This document shows, one piece after another, positions 33,809 through 42,471 of a stretch of DNA of 64,000 nucleotides. The DNA is from Dolichospermum compactum NIES-806. GTDB lineage: Bacteria > Cyanobacteriota > Cyanobacteriia > Cyanobacteriales > Nostocaceae. The position numbers and the translations under genes are program-made. Positions within the stretch are counted from its first letter, which is position 1. Each line of letters begins with the position of its first letter. Below the pieces are notes generated by a model. The model ran no database searches and was not told where the DNA came from. It saw nothing but the letters and a program-made list of their open reading frames with translations. The DNA is taken from assembly GCF_002368115.1 (NCBI RefSeq), contig NZ_AP018316.1, positions 2,198,927-2,262,926 of the forward strand. Direction: 5' to 3'.

Positions 33809-34645
33809 ATGCTAAAGTCTAACATTAATTCACTAAATATTGGCTGTGCTGCTTGGGGCTGGAGAGAAGTGGAAATACCTGAATATTTCCACTGGATAGC
33901 TAACCAAGGCATTCGTTCAGTAGAAGTGAATGCTCATCCCCAAGCACCCAAACATCTTTTACATGATGGTGATGATCAAGCAGTATCTAAAATTGCTGAT
34001 TGGGCTAAAGAAGCAGGAGTAGATATTATTTGTATAGCAGGAAGAAATAATTTTACACTCTCAGATGCAAATGAGTTAGAAACAGAAATTAAAAGAGTAG
34101 AGCGTTTTGTTGATAGTGCTGAAAAATTAGGGGCAAAATTTGTCAGATTATTGTCTGGTGATCACAGAAATGATTATATTCTCCCAGATGTTTTTCCTCT
34201 GTTGCATTATGCTTTTAATAAAATCGGTGATTACGCCGAAGAACAAGGAATTCAAATAACGATTGAAAATCATGGTGGACCAACTGCAACCGGACAAAGA
34301 GTGGCCAGAATGATGGAAGGTATTAAAAGTCCTGCTGTTGGTATTAACTATGATCCCGCTAATTTTTTGAATCAGGGAACTGATCCTTTGATGGCACTCC
34401 GCTATATTCTTCCTTGGGTAAATTATAGTCATTGGAAAGATGTGCAATGGGTTAATGGTAGTCCTCAATTCTGTGCTTTTGGAGAGGGAGAAATTGTCTG
34501 GGAACCGATTATTAAAGAACTATTAAATGCAGGTTATCAGGGATATTGGGTGGTTGAATATGAAGAAACATCAGATGTTGAGCAGGGAACGAAAGAGAGT
34601 TTAAATAACTTGTCTCAAGTATTACAAAAATTTGCCGTTGTCTAA
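33809..34645 (+). CDS. Sugar phosphate isomerase/epimerase (TIM barrel)
   Basis: 278 residues of the xylose-isomerase-like TIM-barrel (AP endonuclease family 2) superfamily. Metal residues are suggested by ITIENHGGPTATG (Glu), GINYDPANFLNQG (Asp), YSHWKDVQW (His/Asp) and VVEYEETSD (Glu). Members include inosose isomerases and sugar isomerases of cyclitol and rare-sugar pathways. It opens MLKSNINSLNIGCAAWGWR. The SDR gene follows 37 bases later, a combination seen in inositol-like or ketose pathways. Substrate unknown. Confidence 0.82.
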   Translation: MLKSNINSLNIGCAAWGWREVEIPEYFHWIANQGIRSVEVNAHPQAPKHLLHDGDDQAVSKIADWAKEAGVDIICIAGRNNFTLSDANELETEIKRVERFVDSAEKLGAKFVRLLSGDHRNDYILPDVFPLLHYAFNKIGDYAEEQGIQITIENHGGPTATGQRVARMMEGIKSPAVGINYDPANFLNQGTDPLMALRYILPWVNYSHWKDVQWVNGSPQFCAFGEGEIVWEPIIKELLNAGYQGYWVVEYEETSDVEQGTKESLNNLSQVLQKFAVV

Positions 34646-34682
34646 GTTTATTTCATTATTTTCATCAGGGGTTAGCAATTAA

Positions 34683-35438
34683 ATGTCATTTTCTTTAGAT
34701 GGTCATGTGGCCTTAGTTACAGGAAGTTCTGCTGGTTTAGGGAAAGCGATCGCTCTCAAATTGGGACAAGCAGGTGCTAAGGTAGCAATCAATTACAGCA
34801 ATAACGAATCACGGGCTAAACAGGCTTTAGCTGAACTTGAACAACAAGGTTGCCAAGCTATTTTGGTTCGTGGGGATGTTACCCAAGAAGAAGATGTAGC
34901 AGCAATTTATGAAGCGATCGCCTCTCAACTGGGTGCAGTAGATATTTTGGTGTTAAATGCCACAGGAAACCAACCCCAGATCCCCTTTGAGGAATACACC
35001 TGGCAAGATTTCCAAACCATGCTGGATTTTTTTATCAAAAGTCCCTACTTATTAACTCGTATTTGTTTACCCTCCATGAAACAAAAACAATGGGGACGAA
35101 TCATTAATATTAGTAGTGACGTTTGTTTCCGCTCAGTTAATAACTTCAGTGCTTACGTTACTGCCAAAAATGGACAACTGGGATTTACACGCAGCATGGC
35201 CACCGAATTAGCGCCTTTTGGTATTACAGTTAATGCAGTTGCTCCCGGTTGGATACCCGTAGAACGCCATGAAAACGTTCCTCAAGAAAAAAAAGACGCT
35301 TACCAAGTCAGAATTCCCATGCAGCAATGGGGTAATCCACAGGATATTACTGAAGCAGTGCTTTATTTCGCCAGTCATGAGTCCAGATTTGTTACAGGGC
35401 AATATTTATGTATTAACGGTGGCTTTACTCTTATGTAA
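34683..35438 (+). CDS. Short-chain dehydrogenase/reductase (FabG-like)
   Basis: 251 residues, classical SDR. GHVALVTGSSAGLGKAIALKL (TGxxxGxG), DVTQEEDV, VLNATGNQPQ in place of the NNAG motif, ISSDVCF (catalytic Ser) and YVTAKNG (YxxxK). VAPGWIPVERHENVP precedes the substrate region, and it ends FVTGQYLCINGGFTLM. FabG-like by sequence, but in a sugar cluster it more likely oxidises or reduces a sugar or cyclitol hydroxyl. It is the last plus-strand gene of the cluster and converges with the NtdB-like gene. Confidence 0.88.
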   Translation: MSFSLDGHVALVTGSSAGLGKAIALKLGQAGAKVAINYSNNESRAKQALAELEQQGCQAILVRGDVTQEEDVAAIYEAIASQLGAVDILVLNATGNQPQIPFEEYTWQDFQTMLDFFIKSPYLLTRICLPSMKQKQWGRIINISSDVCFRSVNNFSAYVTAKNGQLGFTRSMATELAPFGITVNAVAPGWIPVERHENVPQEKKDAYQVRIPMQQWGNPQDITEAVLYFASHESRFVTGQYLCINGGFTLM

Positions 35439-35572
35439 ATATGATTAAGACTGATTGAGTTATAAACAATTCAGCTTTTTCAGGATTACACAAAAAATAC
35501 CAAAAATATGGCGTTTCATAGTTGCGGAATGTGGGATGTAATATGTCAAACATTCTGACTCATGACTCTTGA

Positions 35573-36430
35573 TTATTTAATAAGTGTTTTTAATACAGAT
35601 AATATTCCTTTAGCATATTCATTTTCTGCTATTTGAAAATGTAATTTCCTAGCTTCGCTGGTTGCATTTCCAACTAAATAACCATGTTTAACAGTTTGCA
35701 GCATTTCAATATCATTACCACTTTCACCAAAAGCTATGGAGTTTTGATAGCTTACATTTGTCTGCTGTAAAATAAAATTAACTATATGTTTTTTACCTGT
35801 CCCTGATGGGATAAAATCAACATCATAGCAATTGTTCGGATCTCCAGATAAAGGATTTGCTTGACTAATATTTACTTGAATACCAGCTTTTTTCACTAAC
35901 TCTTTTATCTTCAAAATTGCCTGATTATCAATTAGATCATTTTGTTGATGGTAATAGTAATTCTTTAAAAAAGGACAATCTGCTATTTGAGGTTGTGGTG
36001 TCAAATGTATATTATCTAATTTTAAAAAACTAACTAAGTTATTAACTAAATTCTCAGAGAATCCAGTTTTCATGAGATTGTTTTCCCATATTTTATCTTT
36101 TTTAGCGTATTGGTTTTGATTGAAGTAGATTAGTTCAGTCCCTAAACTACTAGCAATAAAATGAGGTAATAATGTCAAACCACATTTATTTATTTTATCA
36201 AAAACTGAAGTTAAACTACTACCAGTAACCCAACCAAAAAAGATTTGTTTCTGATATGTTTCATTTAATAAATACTCCTCAAGTTCTTTAAGATCATTTT
36301 TATAATCTTCTCTATTTTGATGAGCAAGATAAGTTTCATCAAAATCTGTAAAAACAACGTATTTTGGTTCTGGGACAGAAGGTAACAGTTTTATATTATG
36401 TTTGCAATATTTCATATAATGCTTATACAC
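35573..36430 (-). CDS. NtdB-like HAD phosphatase (kanosamine-6-phosphate phosphatase family)
   Basis: 285 residues. VVFTDFDETYL (DxDxT), GWVTGSS, HFIASSLGTELIYF, NPLSGDPNNCYDVDFIPSG, TGKKHIVNFIL (Lys) and FGESGNDIEML closely follow B. subtilis NtdB as I recall it. NtdB dephosphorylates kanosamine-6-phosphate after NtdC (oxidation) and NtdA (amination). Here no NtdC is adjacent, but an aminotransferase and an SDR are. It is on the opposite strand, converging on the cluster's last gene with a 134-base gap. A general HAD-IIB sugar phosphatase is the alternative. Confidence 0.8.
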   Translation of the reverse strand: MYKHYMKYCKHNIKLLPSVPEPKYVVFTDFDETYLAHQNREDYKNDLKELEEYLLNETYQKQIFFGWVTGSSLTSVFDKINKCGLTLLPHFIASSLGTELIYFNQNQYAKKDKIWENNLMKTGFSENLVNNLVSFLKLDNIHLTPQPQIADCPFLKNYYYHQQNDLIDNQAILKIKELVKKAGIQVNISQANPLSGDPNNCYDVDFIPSGTGKKHIVNFILQQTNVSYQNSIAFGESGNDIEMLQTVKHGYLVGNATSEARKLHFQIAENEYAKGILSVLKTLIK

Positions 36431-36550
36431 ATTATTGTATCTTTTGTGAGATTCGGGCGAAAAGACTTTATATTTTACATTCTATTATAGCCCACATTCA
36501 GCAGGTAAAACCAGAAAAAAGGTATTTTAATCTAAGTGGACTAAAGGTAG

Positions 36551-36705
36551 CTAAGTAGTGAGACAGAATTAATTACACAATGTCATTGCGTAAGCATTGC
36601 GTGGCATTAGCCATCTGGAACGAAGTGAAATGAAGCAATCGCCAGGGTTGTGATTGCTTCCCTTCGCTCGCAATGACTGTAAATATTTTTGTCCAATTAC
36701 TTAAA
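36551..36705. mobile_element. MITE-like element with TAAGTARTKRGACA ends
   Basis: The left end CTAAGTAGTGAGACAGAATT... is imperfectly inverted at the right (…GTCCAATTACTTAA, 36691-36704). Internally, GTCATTGCG (36582-36590) pairs with CGCAATGAC (36669-36677). A lone end of the same family lies reversed at 44210-44238. The rest of the 36431-36900 spacer shows nothing. Confidence 0.65.
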
Positions 36706-36900
36706 GTGAAAACATTTATAGTTCCACGGTTTAAGGATATTCTCATCAATTGACAATTAAGTTTTTTCAGCGTGCCTTTCGTTAGGTATAAGCAAGTTTT
36801 TTAGCTTTTATTGTTATCGTAGTACATACGCGAACAAAATATTTTTGAATTCACCCCCTATATCCCCTTAACCGAGCAGTATTGAATGACTAATGACTAA

Positions 36901-38601
36901 TTACCTATTCTTCCGTTGTCCTTTTTCTGATAAAGAAACACTACCAATTCCTTGTAAAATACCTCGACCAACTAAACCTAAACCTCTACCGATTACTTGA
37001 GTAAGAACAAAAACAATTCCAGTTCCTAAAAACCCTACCAATGATTGGATACGTGGAGAAATAGCATCCCGAAATTCTAATATTAATGTTACCCCTAAAG
37101 GAATACCAGAAAGTTGAGCCAATTCTTGATTTCGAGGAGCGTAAACTGATATTTTCGTAATTCCCCGTGAGGAAAAAATAAATAACTCATAGCGACTTTC
37201 AAAAATAGTTTGTGCTTCAGTTATATATTGATTTAGTTGATATTTCCAAGATAAATTATTTCTGAATTTCTCAATTTCTCTAGTAGAAATCATTTGCCAG
37301 TTATAAAAATTTTGTTTAATACTTTCCTCATCTGCTAAGTTATTTAGTAATGGTTGAATTACAGCATTAGCTATATGAATCAGTAAATTCTCTACAATTA
37401 ATAATGCTTGGGATTGAGATTCTTTAGTTTCTGCTGGGTAAGAAACATTATCAATATATAAATCTGTCATTAACAGCAAATAAGACAATAACTCAAATAA
37501 TAAGGGAACTTTATTAATAATTTCTGTTTGTAAATCAGTTGTTTTATCTAATAAAAACTTGACTAAATTTATCTCTTGTTTATCTAAAAAAAATCGAGAA
37601 TAATTACCAAAAAATTCCGTAATAGCAAATTTCCATAAATCTAGGGTAATCTGACTTTGTAAATTAAATAGCTGATTTTTATCAAAATTAAAAGTATGTA
37701 TTTCCTCTACCTGAGTAAAAAATTTCTTCAGAATAATATAAAGCAACTCCCGCTTTTTATTTTCTCGGAGAATATCAATTTCCAAAGGTGTATTAGTGAG
37801 ATTCTCTAAAGAAAATTGTAATTTATTTAAACATAAAGTCAATAATTCAGATTGCAGTTGTCGAGAACTAATTATAGGTGGTATATTAATTGATGGTAGT
37901 AGTTCCAAATCCGATTTAATAATATTATCCTGGTTTTGAATATTTAGGGATAGTAATTGGTTTTTTTGTGGTAGTTTTTGTCTTTCTTGTGGTATCGTCA
38001 ATAAGTGATTAACAACCCAGCGAGCGGCTAAAAGTTCCCGTCGTTGTCCTGCTAAAATTGCTTTATCTAATAAGGGTATTCCTGGTGTTTTTAATTTTTC
38101 TGTAACTTGATTAATGGCTTGATTAATATTATCAATTCCTGAATTTTGTAAATTATTTCGCAACTTAGCAAATGGCAAAGGAGAATTAATAATTACTGGT
38201 TCTGTGAACCAATAATAACCACCATTAGCTACTTCTTGAAGAATGGGGACTAATTGAGAAATTGATATCCCTTTAGGACAATAACCATTTATTCCTATTG
38301 CTCTTGCTGCACTGAGCATTTCTGGTTGAGATTTTGAACTTAAAAGTAATATAGGTATGTGGGGATATAAGGCTTTTAGTTGTTTACAGAACTGCAAACC
38401 CAATTGTTCATTCTCTAATTCTAGAATGATTAATTTGATTTGCTGAGAATTTACTTCCGCTAAAACCTGTAAAGCTGCTGTATCTGTGGCAACATCTGCT
38501 ATGACTTGTAAATTAGGAATAGCTTCGAGTGTTACCTTTAGTCCTAAACGGAAAATTGGATCTGGGTCAATTAATAAGAATTGTAATAGGCGATCGCTCA
38601 T
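36901..38601 (-). CDS. Response-regulator-like protein with Ycf55-like (DUF3685) domain
   Basis: 566 residues. Residues 5-130 are a CheY-like receiver: FLLIDPDPIFRLGL with acidic residues, IKLIILELEN where the phosphoacceptor Asp is replaced by Glu61, LLLSSK, and INGYCPKGIS with the conserved Lys. Residues about 160-566 match the DUF3685/Ycf55-like region, with a hydrophobic C-terminal segment (LVGFLGTGIVFVLTQVIGRGLGLVG) likely to contact membranes. Ycf55 is conserved in red algal plastids and its role is unknown. The Glu suggests a pseudo-receiver or phospho-mimic. No kinase is adjacent. A Fur-like gene lies 54 bases upstream on the same strand. Confidence 0.8.
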   Translation of the reverse strand: MSDRLLQFLLIDPDPIFRLGLKVTLEAIPNLQVIADVATDTAALQVLAEVNSQQIKLIILELENEQLGLQFCKQLKALYPHIPILLLSSKSQPEMLSAARAIGINGYCPKGISISQLVPILQEVANGGYYWFTEPVIINSPLPFAKLRNNLQNSGIDNINQAINQVTEKLKTPGIPLLDKAILAGQRRELLAARWVVNHLLTIPQERQKLPQKNQLLSLNIQNQDNIIKSDLELLPSINIPPIISSRQLQSELLTLCLNKLQFSLENLTNTPLEIDILRENKKRELLYIILKKFFTQVEEIHTFNFDKNQLFNLQSQITLDLWKFAITEFFGNYSRFFLDKQEINLVKFLLDKTTDLQTEIINKVPLLFELLSYLLLMTDLYIDNVSYPAETKESQSQALLIVENLLIHIANAVIQPLLNNLADEESIKQNFYNWQMISTREIEKFRNNLSWKYQLNQYITEAQTIFESRYELFIFSSRGITKISVYAPRNQELAQLSGIPLGVTLILEFRDAISPRIQSLVGFLGTGIVFVLTQVIGRGLGLVGRGILQGIGSVSLSEKGQRKNR

Positions 38602-38655
38602 TTTTGCAAGAGATTTGATTCCTGATTTTTTTAGGCTAGTTTAAATTCTCAATTC

Positions 38656-39102
38656 CTAATCACTGATTGTGTCACGATAACCATAAAAGTTAATAGTATA
38701 TTCAGAAATCTTAATCCCTGTTTGCGCTTCTACTTGACGTAACAACTCTTGAGGTAATTCTATCTGCACATCCAAAATCTGATTTGTATCTATACAGTTA
38801 ACATGACTATGGGAATCACTATTATTTCCATATAATCTTCCATCACCATGTTCAATACACTCTATAATACTTTGGCTAGATAAAGCTTCTAAATTTTGAT
38901 ATACCGAAGTATGTCCAATTTCCTTACCTTCCTTATTGAGTCGATCATAAATCTCCCTAGCAGAAAGATGCTCTTTCGCTTGCCAAAGCAACTCAAGTAT
39001 AAAGCGTCGCTGACGACTGACACGCATTCCCAAAGTTTGACACCTATCCAAAGCATCTTCTAAAGAACGAATAGGTTTAAGAGGACTTCCTTGCTTGTAC
39101 AT
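38656..39102 (-). CDS. furC: Fur-family transcriptional regulator (PerR/FurC-like)
   Basis: 148 residues. N-terminal winged helix (MRVSRQRRFILELLWQ... LSAREIYDRLN), HTSVYQNLEAL recognition helix, and a metal-binding C-terminal domain with HSHVNC and the ending YRDTISD. It resembles Anabaena FurC (PerR-type peroxide regulator) more than FurA. It lacks the CxxC...CxxC structural zinc pairs. It would repress oxidative-stress genes, releasing DNA upon metal-catalysed oxidation. The gene is alone apart from the Ycf55-like gene 54 bases downstream. Confidence 0.85.
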   Translation of the reverse strand: MYKQGSPLKPIRSLEDALDRCQTLGMRVSRQRRFILELLWQAKEHLSAREIYDRLNKEGKEIGHTSVYQNLEALSSQSIIECIEHGDGRLYGNNSDSHSHVNCIDTNQILDVQIELPQELLRQVEAQTGIKISEYTINFYGYRDTISD

Positions 39103-39344
39103 ATTTCAGGTTGTGAATTCTAGAAATTGGAAATCAATTCAAAACACCCTCACTACAGGAATCACTTCCGCAAAATTCCAGAAAACTTTGCCTTCTACCT
39201 GTTTGCTCACTCATAATATTCTGAATATAAAACAAACTCATAACAACTTTATCTTAAAATTCCTCCCAATGTCTACCTCAAGTGGTTAAAAAACTGTTAC
39301 TGTGGATTCTCAACACTGTTGAGTAAGTAAGTAGCTACCAGTCC

Positions 39345-39830
39345 ATGACAATCACAATCACCCTCAACAACGACTCTATTTATAGTTTAGATGTATCACC
39401 TGCCTTAATGGTGATTGAACCACTGCTGCAAGCAGGAAATATTTCCTCCTATGAACAGCAACTCCGTCTAGAAATTAATTATGAACAGGAAGAAAATGAT
39501 CCAAGGGAGTTATCGGAAATTCCCGAGGTAAGACTATGGTTTGTGCGTCTTGATACTAAATATCCCTGGGTGCCATTTTTACTAGACTGGAAAGCCGGAG
39601 AATTATCTAGATACGCAGCAATGTTAGTACCTCATCAGTTTAGTTCTAAAGAAGGTATCCAGTACAACCCCGAAGCCTTAGAAATATTTTTGATGCACAA
39701 AATCTTTATTTTAAGTGATTGGTTGTACCAACAAAATATTGTTAGTCCCTCTCGACTCAAATCCTTAGCGCAAATTCTGGGTTATGAATTAGATGATGCT
39801 TTCTTTGAAATGATTGAAAAAACTAATTAA
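39345..39830 (+). CDS. CRR6 family NDH-1 (NdhI) maturation factor
   Basis: 161 residues, normal for the CRR6/DUF1817 family. Conserved DTKYPWVPFLLDWKAGELSRYAAMLVPHQFSSKEGIQYNPEALEIFLMHKIF is visible. CRR6 assists assembly of NdhI in the NDH-1 hydrophilic arm in chloroplasts and cyanobacteria. It has no TM segment. Located alone between Fur and a GT9 gene; no NDH genes nearby, as usual for this factor. AT-rich leader 39103-39344 with no clear RBS. Confidence 0.88.
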   Translation: MTITITLNNDSIYSLDVSPALMVIEPLLQAGNISSYEQQLRLEINYEQEENDPRELSEIPEVRLWFVRLDTKYPWVPFLLDWKAGELSRYAAMLVPHQFSSKEGIQYNPEALEIFLMHKIFILSDWLYQQNIVSPSRLKSLAQILGYELDDAFFEMIEKTN

Positions 39831-39838
39831 TTCGGAAA

Positions 39839-39862
39839 GGGAACAGGGAACAGGGAACAGGG
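39839..39862. repeat. GGGAACA tandem repeat
   Basis: GGGAACAGGGAACAGGGAA tandem tract after the CRR6 stop; related tracts occur at 44174-44200 and 41699-41725. Typical intergenic simple repeats of this genome. Confidence 0.7.
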
Positions 39863-39924
39863 AAAAATTTTCCTTCTGACTCCTGACTCCTGTTAGATGA
39901 TTTTGAATCCAAAATTGATAATAG

Positions 39925-40866
39925 CTAACTTCCCCAAATTTTTTCTAAGACTATTTGGGGTGCAATAGCTGCTAGTTTTCCAGTGGGTGAGGTAATAGCT
40001 AAGACTTTTTCACTTGTGGGTAATAATTTTTTTGAATCCGTAGAATTCAGCAAAGCTATTGTATATGTTTCTACTGCTATGCTCAATTGCAGAAGACTAT
40101 TTTCTACAGACAACATTAAACTAGCACCACCAATGATGGCTGCTAGTTTGCCAATATCATCGGGGGAAGTAACTTTAATATTGTGACAATGTTCTAAAAT
40201 TGAACGCACAAACGACTCATTATCAGCTTCTTTAATGACAACAACGGGTAAATCTGGTTGTTTTTCTTGGCAAGCTGCAATGATTTTTTGCCAACTTTCT
40301 AAAGGGTATGTTGTATCTAAATTAGTTCCACCAACATTAATGAGAATAAAACCTGTTTCACTTACGCCTAAACGCTTTTGCTCTCTTTGCGCCCATTCGA
40401 TGTCTACTTTAGGCAAATTTACTGATAATGGAGGACAAGGAGTATTAATCTTTAAAGGTTTTAGTAGGTCATGGTACACTTTTGCCACATATTGGGATAG
40501 GTTGGGTGTAATGGGATTAGTTAAAAAAACTGCACCTTGTCCTTGGTAACCAATGCGTGTGGGAATTCCTGTTAACCACATTAGCAAGCCTACTAACCAA
40601 CTTTGTCCGACAATAATAGCGACATCATACTCGCGATCGCGGATCATGCCAACTAAGTTACCCCAATCAGCCAAACTATTACGATCTTTGTAGTCAAAAG
40701 TTAATACATCATGAACTGACTTGCTGACTCGGTAAGCAGCCTTTGACTGGGGTTCGACAATGACATCTATCTGCGCGTCGGGATAATAACGCTTAAGATC
40801 ATCAAGGGTGGCAAAAAAAAGAATTTGGTTATCAATTGAACCAGGTACAAGGGCTACTACACGCAT
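39925..40866 (-). CDS. Glycosyltransferase family 9 (heptosyltransferase-like)
   Basis: 313 residues, GT-B fold. MRVVALVPGSIDNQILFFATLDDLKRYYP with the ADP-heptose:LPS transferase-type opening, ILINVGGTNLDTTYPLESWQKIIAAC at the C-terminal domain, and LMLSVENSLLQLSIA in place of the usual D-TG-HLA motif. It is cytosolic or peripheral to the inner membrane. Cyanobacterial LPS often lacks heptose, so the donor sugar is uncertain. It sits 3.5 kb outside the heptose cluster and might use its product, but GT9 genes are widespread. A repeat follows the stop. Confidence 0.8.
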   Translation of the reverse strand: MRVVALVPGSIDNQILFFATLDDLKRYYPDAQIDVIVEPQSKAAYRVSKSVHDVLTFDYKDRNSLADWGNLVGMIRDREYDVAIIVGQSWLVGLLMWLTGIPTRIGYQGQGAVFLTNPITPNLSQYVAKVYHDLLKPLKINTPCPPLSVNLPKVDIEWAQREQKRLGVSETGFILINVGGTNLDTTYPLESWQKIIAACQEKQPDLPVVVIKEADNESFVRSILEHCHNIKVTSPDDIGKLAAIIGGASLMLSVENSLLQLSIAVETYTIALLNSTDSKKLLPTSEKVLAITSPTGKLAAIAPQIVLEKIWGS

Positions 40867-41016
40867 AATATTTATTAACGTTTATTGTTTTATATTTTAG
40901 GAGAATATAGGAGTTCAGAAGTTCAGAAGTTCAGAATTTAATCAGTCAAGGATTCAAGAGTCAAAAGGTTTTGAATTTATTTTATTTATCCTCTATTTGA
41001 AAATTAAGGACAAGTT

Positions 41017-41697
41017 GTGCATTTACTAATTCCTGCCGCTGGAAGTGGCAAAAGAATGGGCGCTGATCGTAATAAACTTTTATTACAGGTACGCTCAAAA
41101 CCCTTGATTGCTTGGACTTTGTTGGCAGCAGAAGCCGCAAGTTCTATTAGTTGGATAGGAATTGTTTCTCAACCTCAAGATTGGGACGAGTTCAAGTCTA
41201 TTATCGCTGACTTAAAGCTGAAAAAAACAATAGAATTAATTTCTGGTGGTTCTACTCGTCAAGAGTCAGTTTATCATGGCTTACAGGCATTACCAAGTAA
41301 TGCGGCACAGGTATTGATTCATGATGGCGCTCGTTGTTTGGCAACACCAGATTTATTTAACGCTTGTTCTGAGGCAATTCTTTATTGTTCTGGCTTAATT
41401 GCGGCTGTACCCGTTAAAGATACTATTAAAGTTGTTGATGATAATGGCATAATTAAAAGTACACCAGAACGTAAACAACTTTGGGCGGCTCAAACCCCTC
41501 AAGGGTTCGATGTCAAATTGTTAAAAAAGTGCCATGTTGAAGGTATCCGTCAAGGCTGGGAAGTGACTGATGATGCGGCTTTGTTTGAAAAATGCGGTAT
41601 TGAAGTGAGGATAGTTTTGGGGGAAGAGACTAATTTGAAAATTACTACTCCTCAAGATTTAGCGATCGCCGAATTTATACTTAGTTACAGGGAATAA
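41017..41697 (+). CDS. ispD: 2-C-methyl-D-erythritol 4-phosphate cytidylyltransferase
   Basis: 226 residues, the normal IspD length. LLIPAAGSGKRMGADRNKLLLQV is the nucleotide-binding signature, HDGARCLATPDLF the metal Asp, and AAVPVKDTIKVVD with TPQGFDVKLLKKC the substrate region. Third step of the MEP isoprenoid pathway: CTP + MEP to CDP-ME; feeds carotenoid and chlorophyll tails. Start is GTG at 41017 with AAGGA 6 bases upstream. Stands alone between a repeat and scpB. Confidence 0.95.
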   Translation: MHLLIPAAGSGKRMGADRNKLLLQVRSKPLIAWTLLAAEAASSISWIGIVSQPQDWDEFKSIIADLKLKKTIELISGGSTRQESVYHGLQALPSNAAQVLIHDGARCLATPDLFNACSEAILYCSGLIAAVPVKDTIKVVDDNGIIKSTPERKQLWAAQTPQGFDVKLLKKCHVEGIRQGWEVTDDAALFEKCGIEVRIVLGEETNLKITTPQDLAIAEFILSYRE

Positions 41698-41698
41698 A

Positions 41699-41803
41699 CA
41701 GGGAGCAGGGGAGCAGGGGGCAAGCAGGGGGAGAAAAATTTTCTAAAATCCAAAATCTAAAATCCAAAATCCAAGATCTAAAATCTAAAATCTAAAATAC
41801 TGA
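41699..41803. repeat. AATCTAAAATCC-type repeat tract
   Basis: GCAGGGGAG repeats (41702-41730) followed by seven or more AAATC(T/C)AAAAT units between ispD and scpB. The same unit is at 27088-27115, 33787-33808 and 60418-60445. Confidence 0.75.
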
Positions 41804-42361
41804 ATGCCCAAGAATATACCTGTAGCCGGCAAAATAGAAGCCATTCTTTATTTAAAGGGTAAACCCTTATCTCTAAGTGAAATTGCTGAATATGCGAAAT
41901 GCGATCGCTTCACAGCCGAAGAAGGAATTATCGAACTAATTGAGAATTATTCCCGACGAGATACAGCTTTAGAAGTTGTAGAAACTGAACATGGTTATAG
42001 TTTACAACTGCGGTCAGAATTCCATGATTTAGTGCAAACTATCATACCCGTAGAATTGGGAGTCGGGGCATTACGGACATTAGCTGCGATCGCCCTCCAT
42101 AATCCCATATTGCAAAGCGAATTGATTAACTTGCGGGGTTCAGGAGCTTATCAGCACGTTCAAGAATTGGTAGAATCCGGTTTTGTCCGCAAACGTCGAG
42201 AAAGTGATTCTCGCTCCTTTTCACTGCAAATAACACCAAAATTTCATCAGTATTTCCAAATCGAACAACTACCCCAAATTTTGGCAATTCCAGAGAAAGA
42301 ACAACAACTAGAACTGGAGTTAGCAGGATTAGAGACAGAGGAGGAAACAACTCAAAATTAA
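41804..42361 (+). CDS. scpB: Segregation and condensation protein B
   Basis: 185 residues with two winged-helix domains: IEAILYLKGKPLSLSEIA and the second with GALRTLAAIALHNPILQSELINLRGSGAYQHVQELVESGFV (conserved GS-x3-V-x2-L). It forms a dimer in the SMC-ScpAB complex that organises the nucleoid. The scpA gene is not adjacent, as is common in cyanobacteria. An acidic C-terminal tail ends it. Start MPKNIPVAGKIEAIL fits. Confidence 0.93.
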   Translation: MPKNIPVAGKIEAILYLKGKPLSLSEIAEYAKCDRFTAEEGIIELIENYSRRDTALEVVETEHGYSLQLRSEFHDLVQTIIPVELGVGALRTLAAIALHNPILQSELINLRGSGAYQHVQELVESGFVRKRRESDSRSFSLQITPKFHQYFQIEQLPQILAIPEKEQQLELELAGLETEEETTQN

Positions 42362-42471
42362 AAAAATATTCTCTGTTCCCTATTCCCTGTTCCCTTTTCT
42401 CTGTAGAAAATGCGCTACCCTATGAATATGGTTTAGAGTAAAATCAGCAGTTAAGCTAATATAAATCGCCA

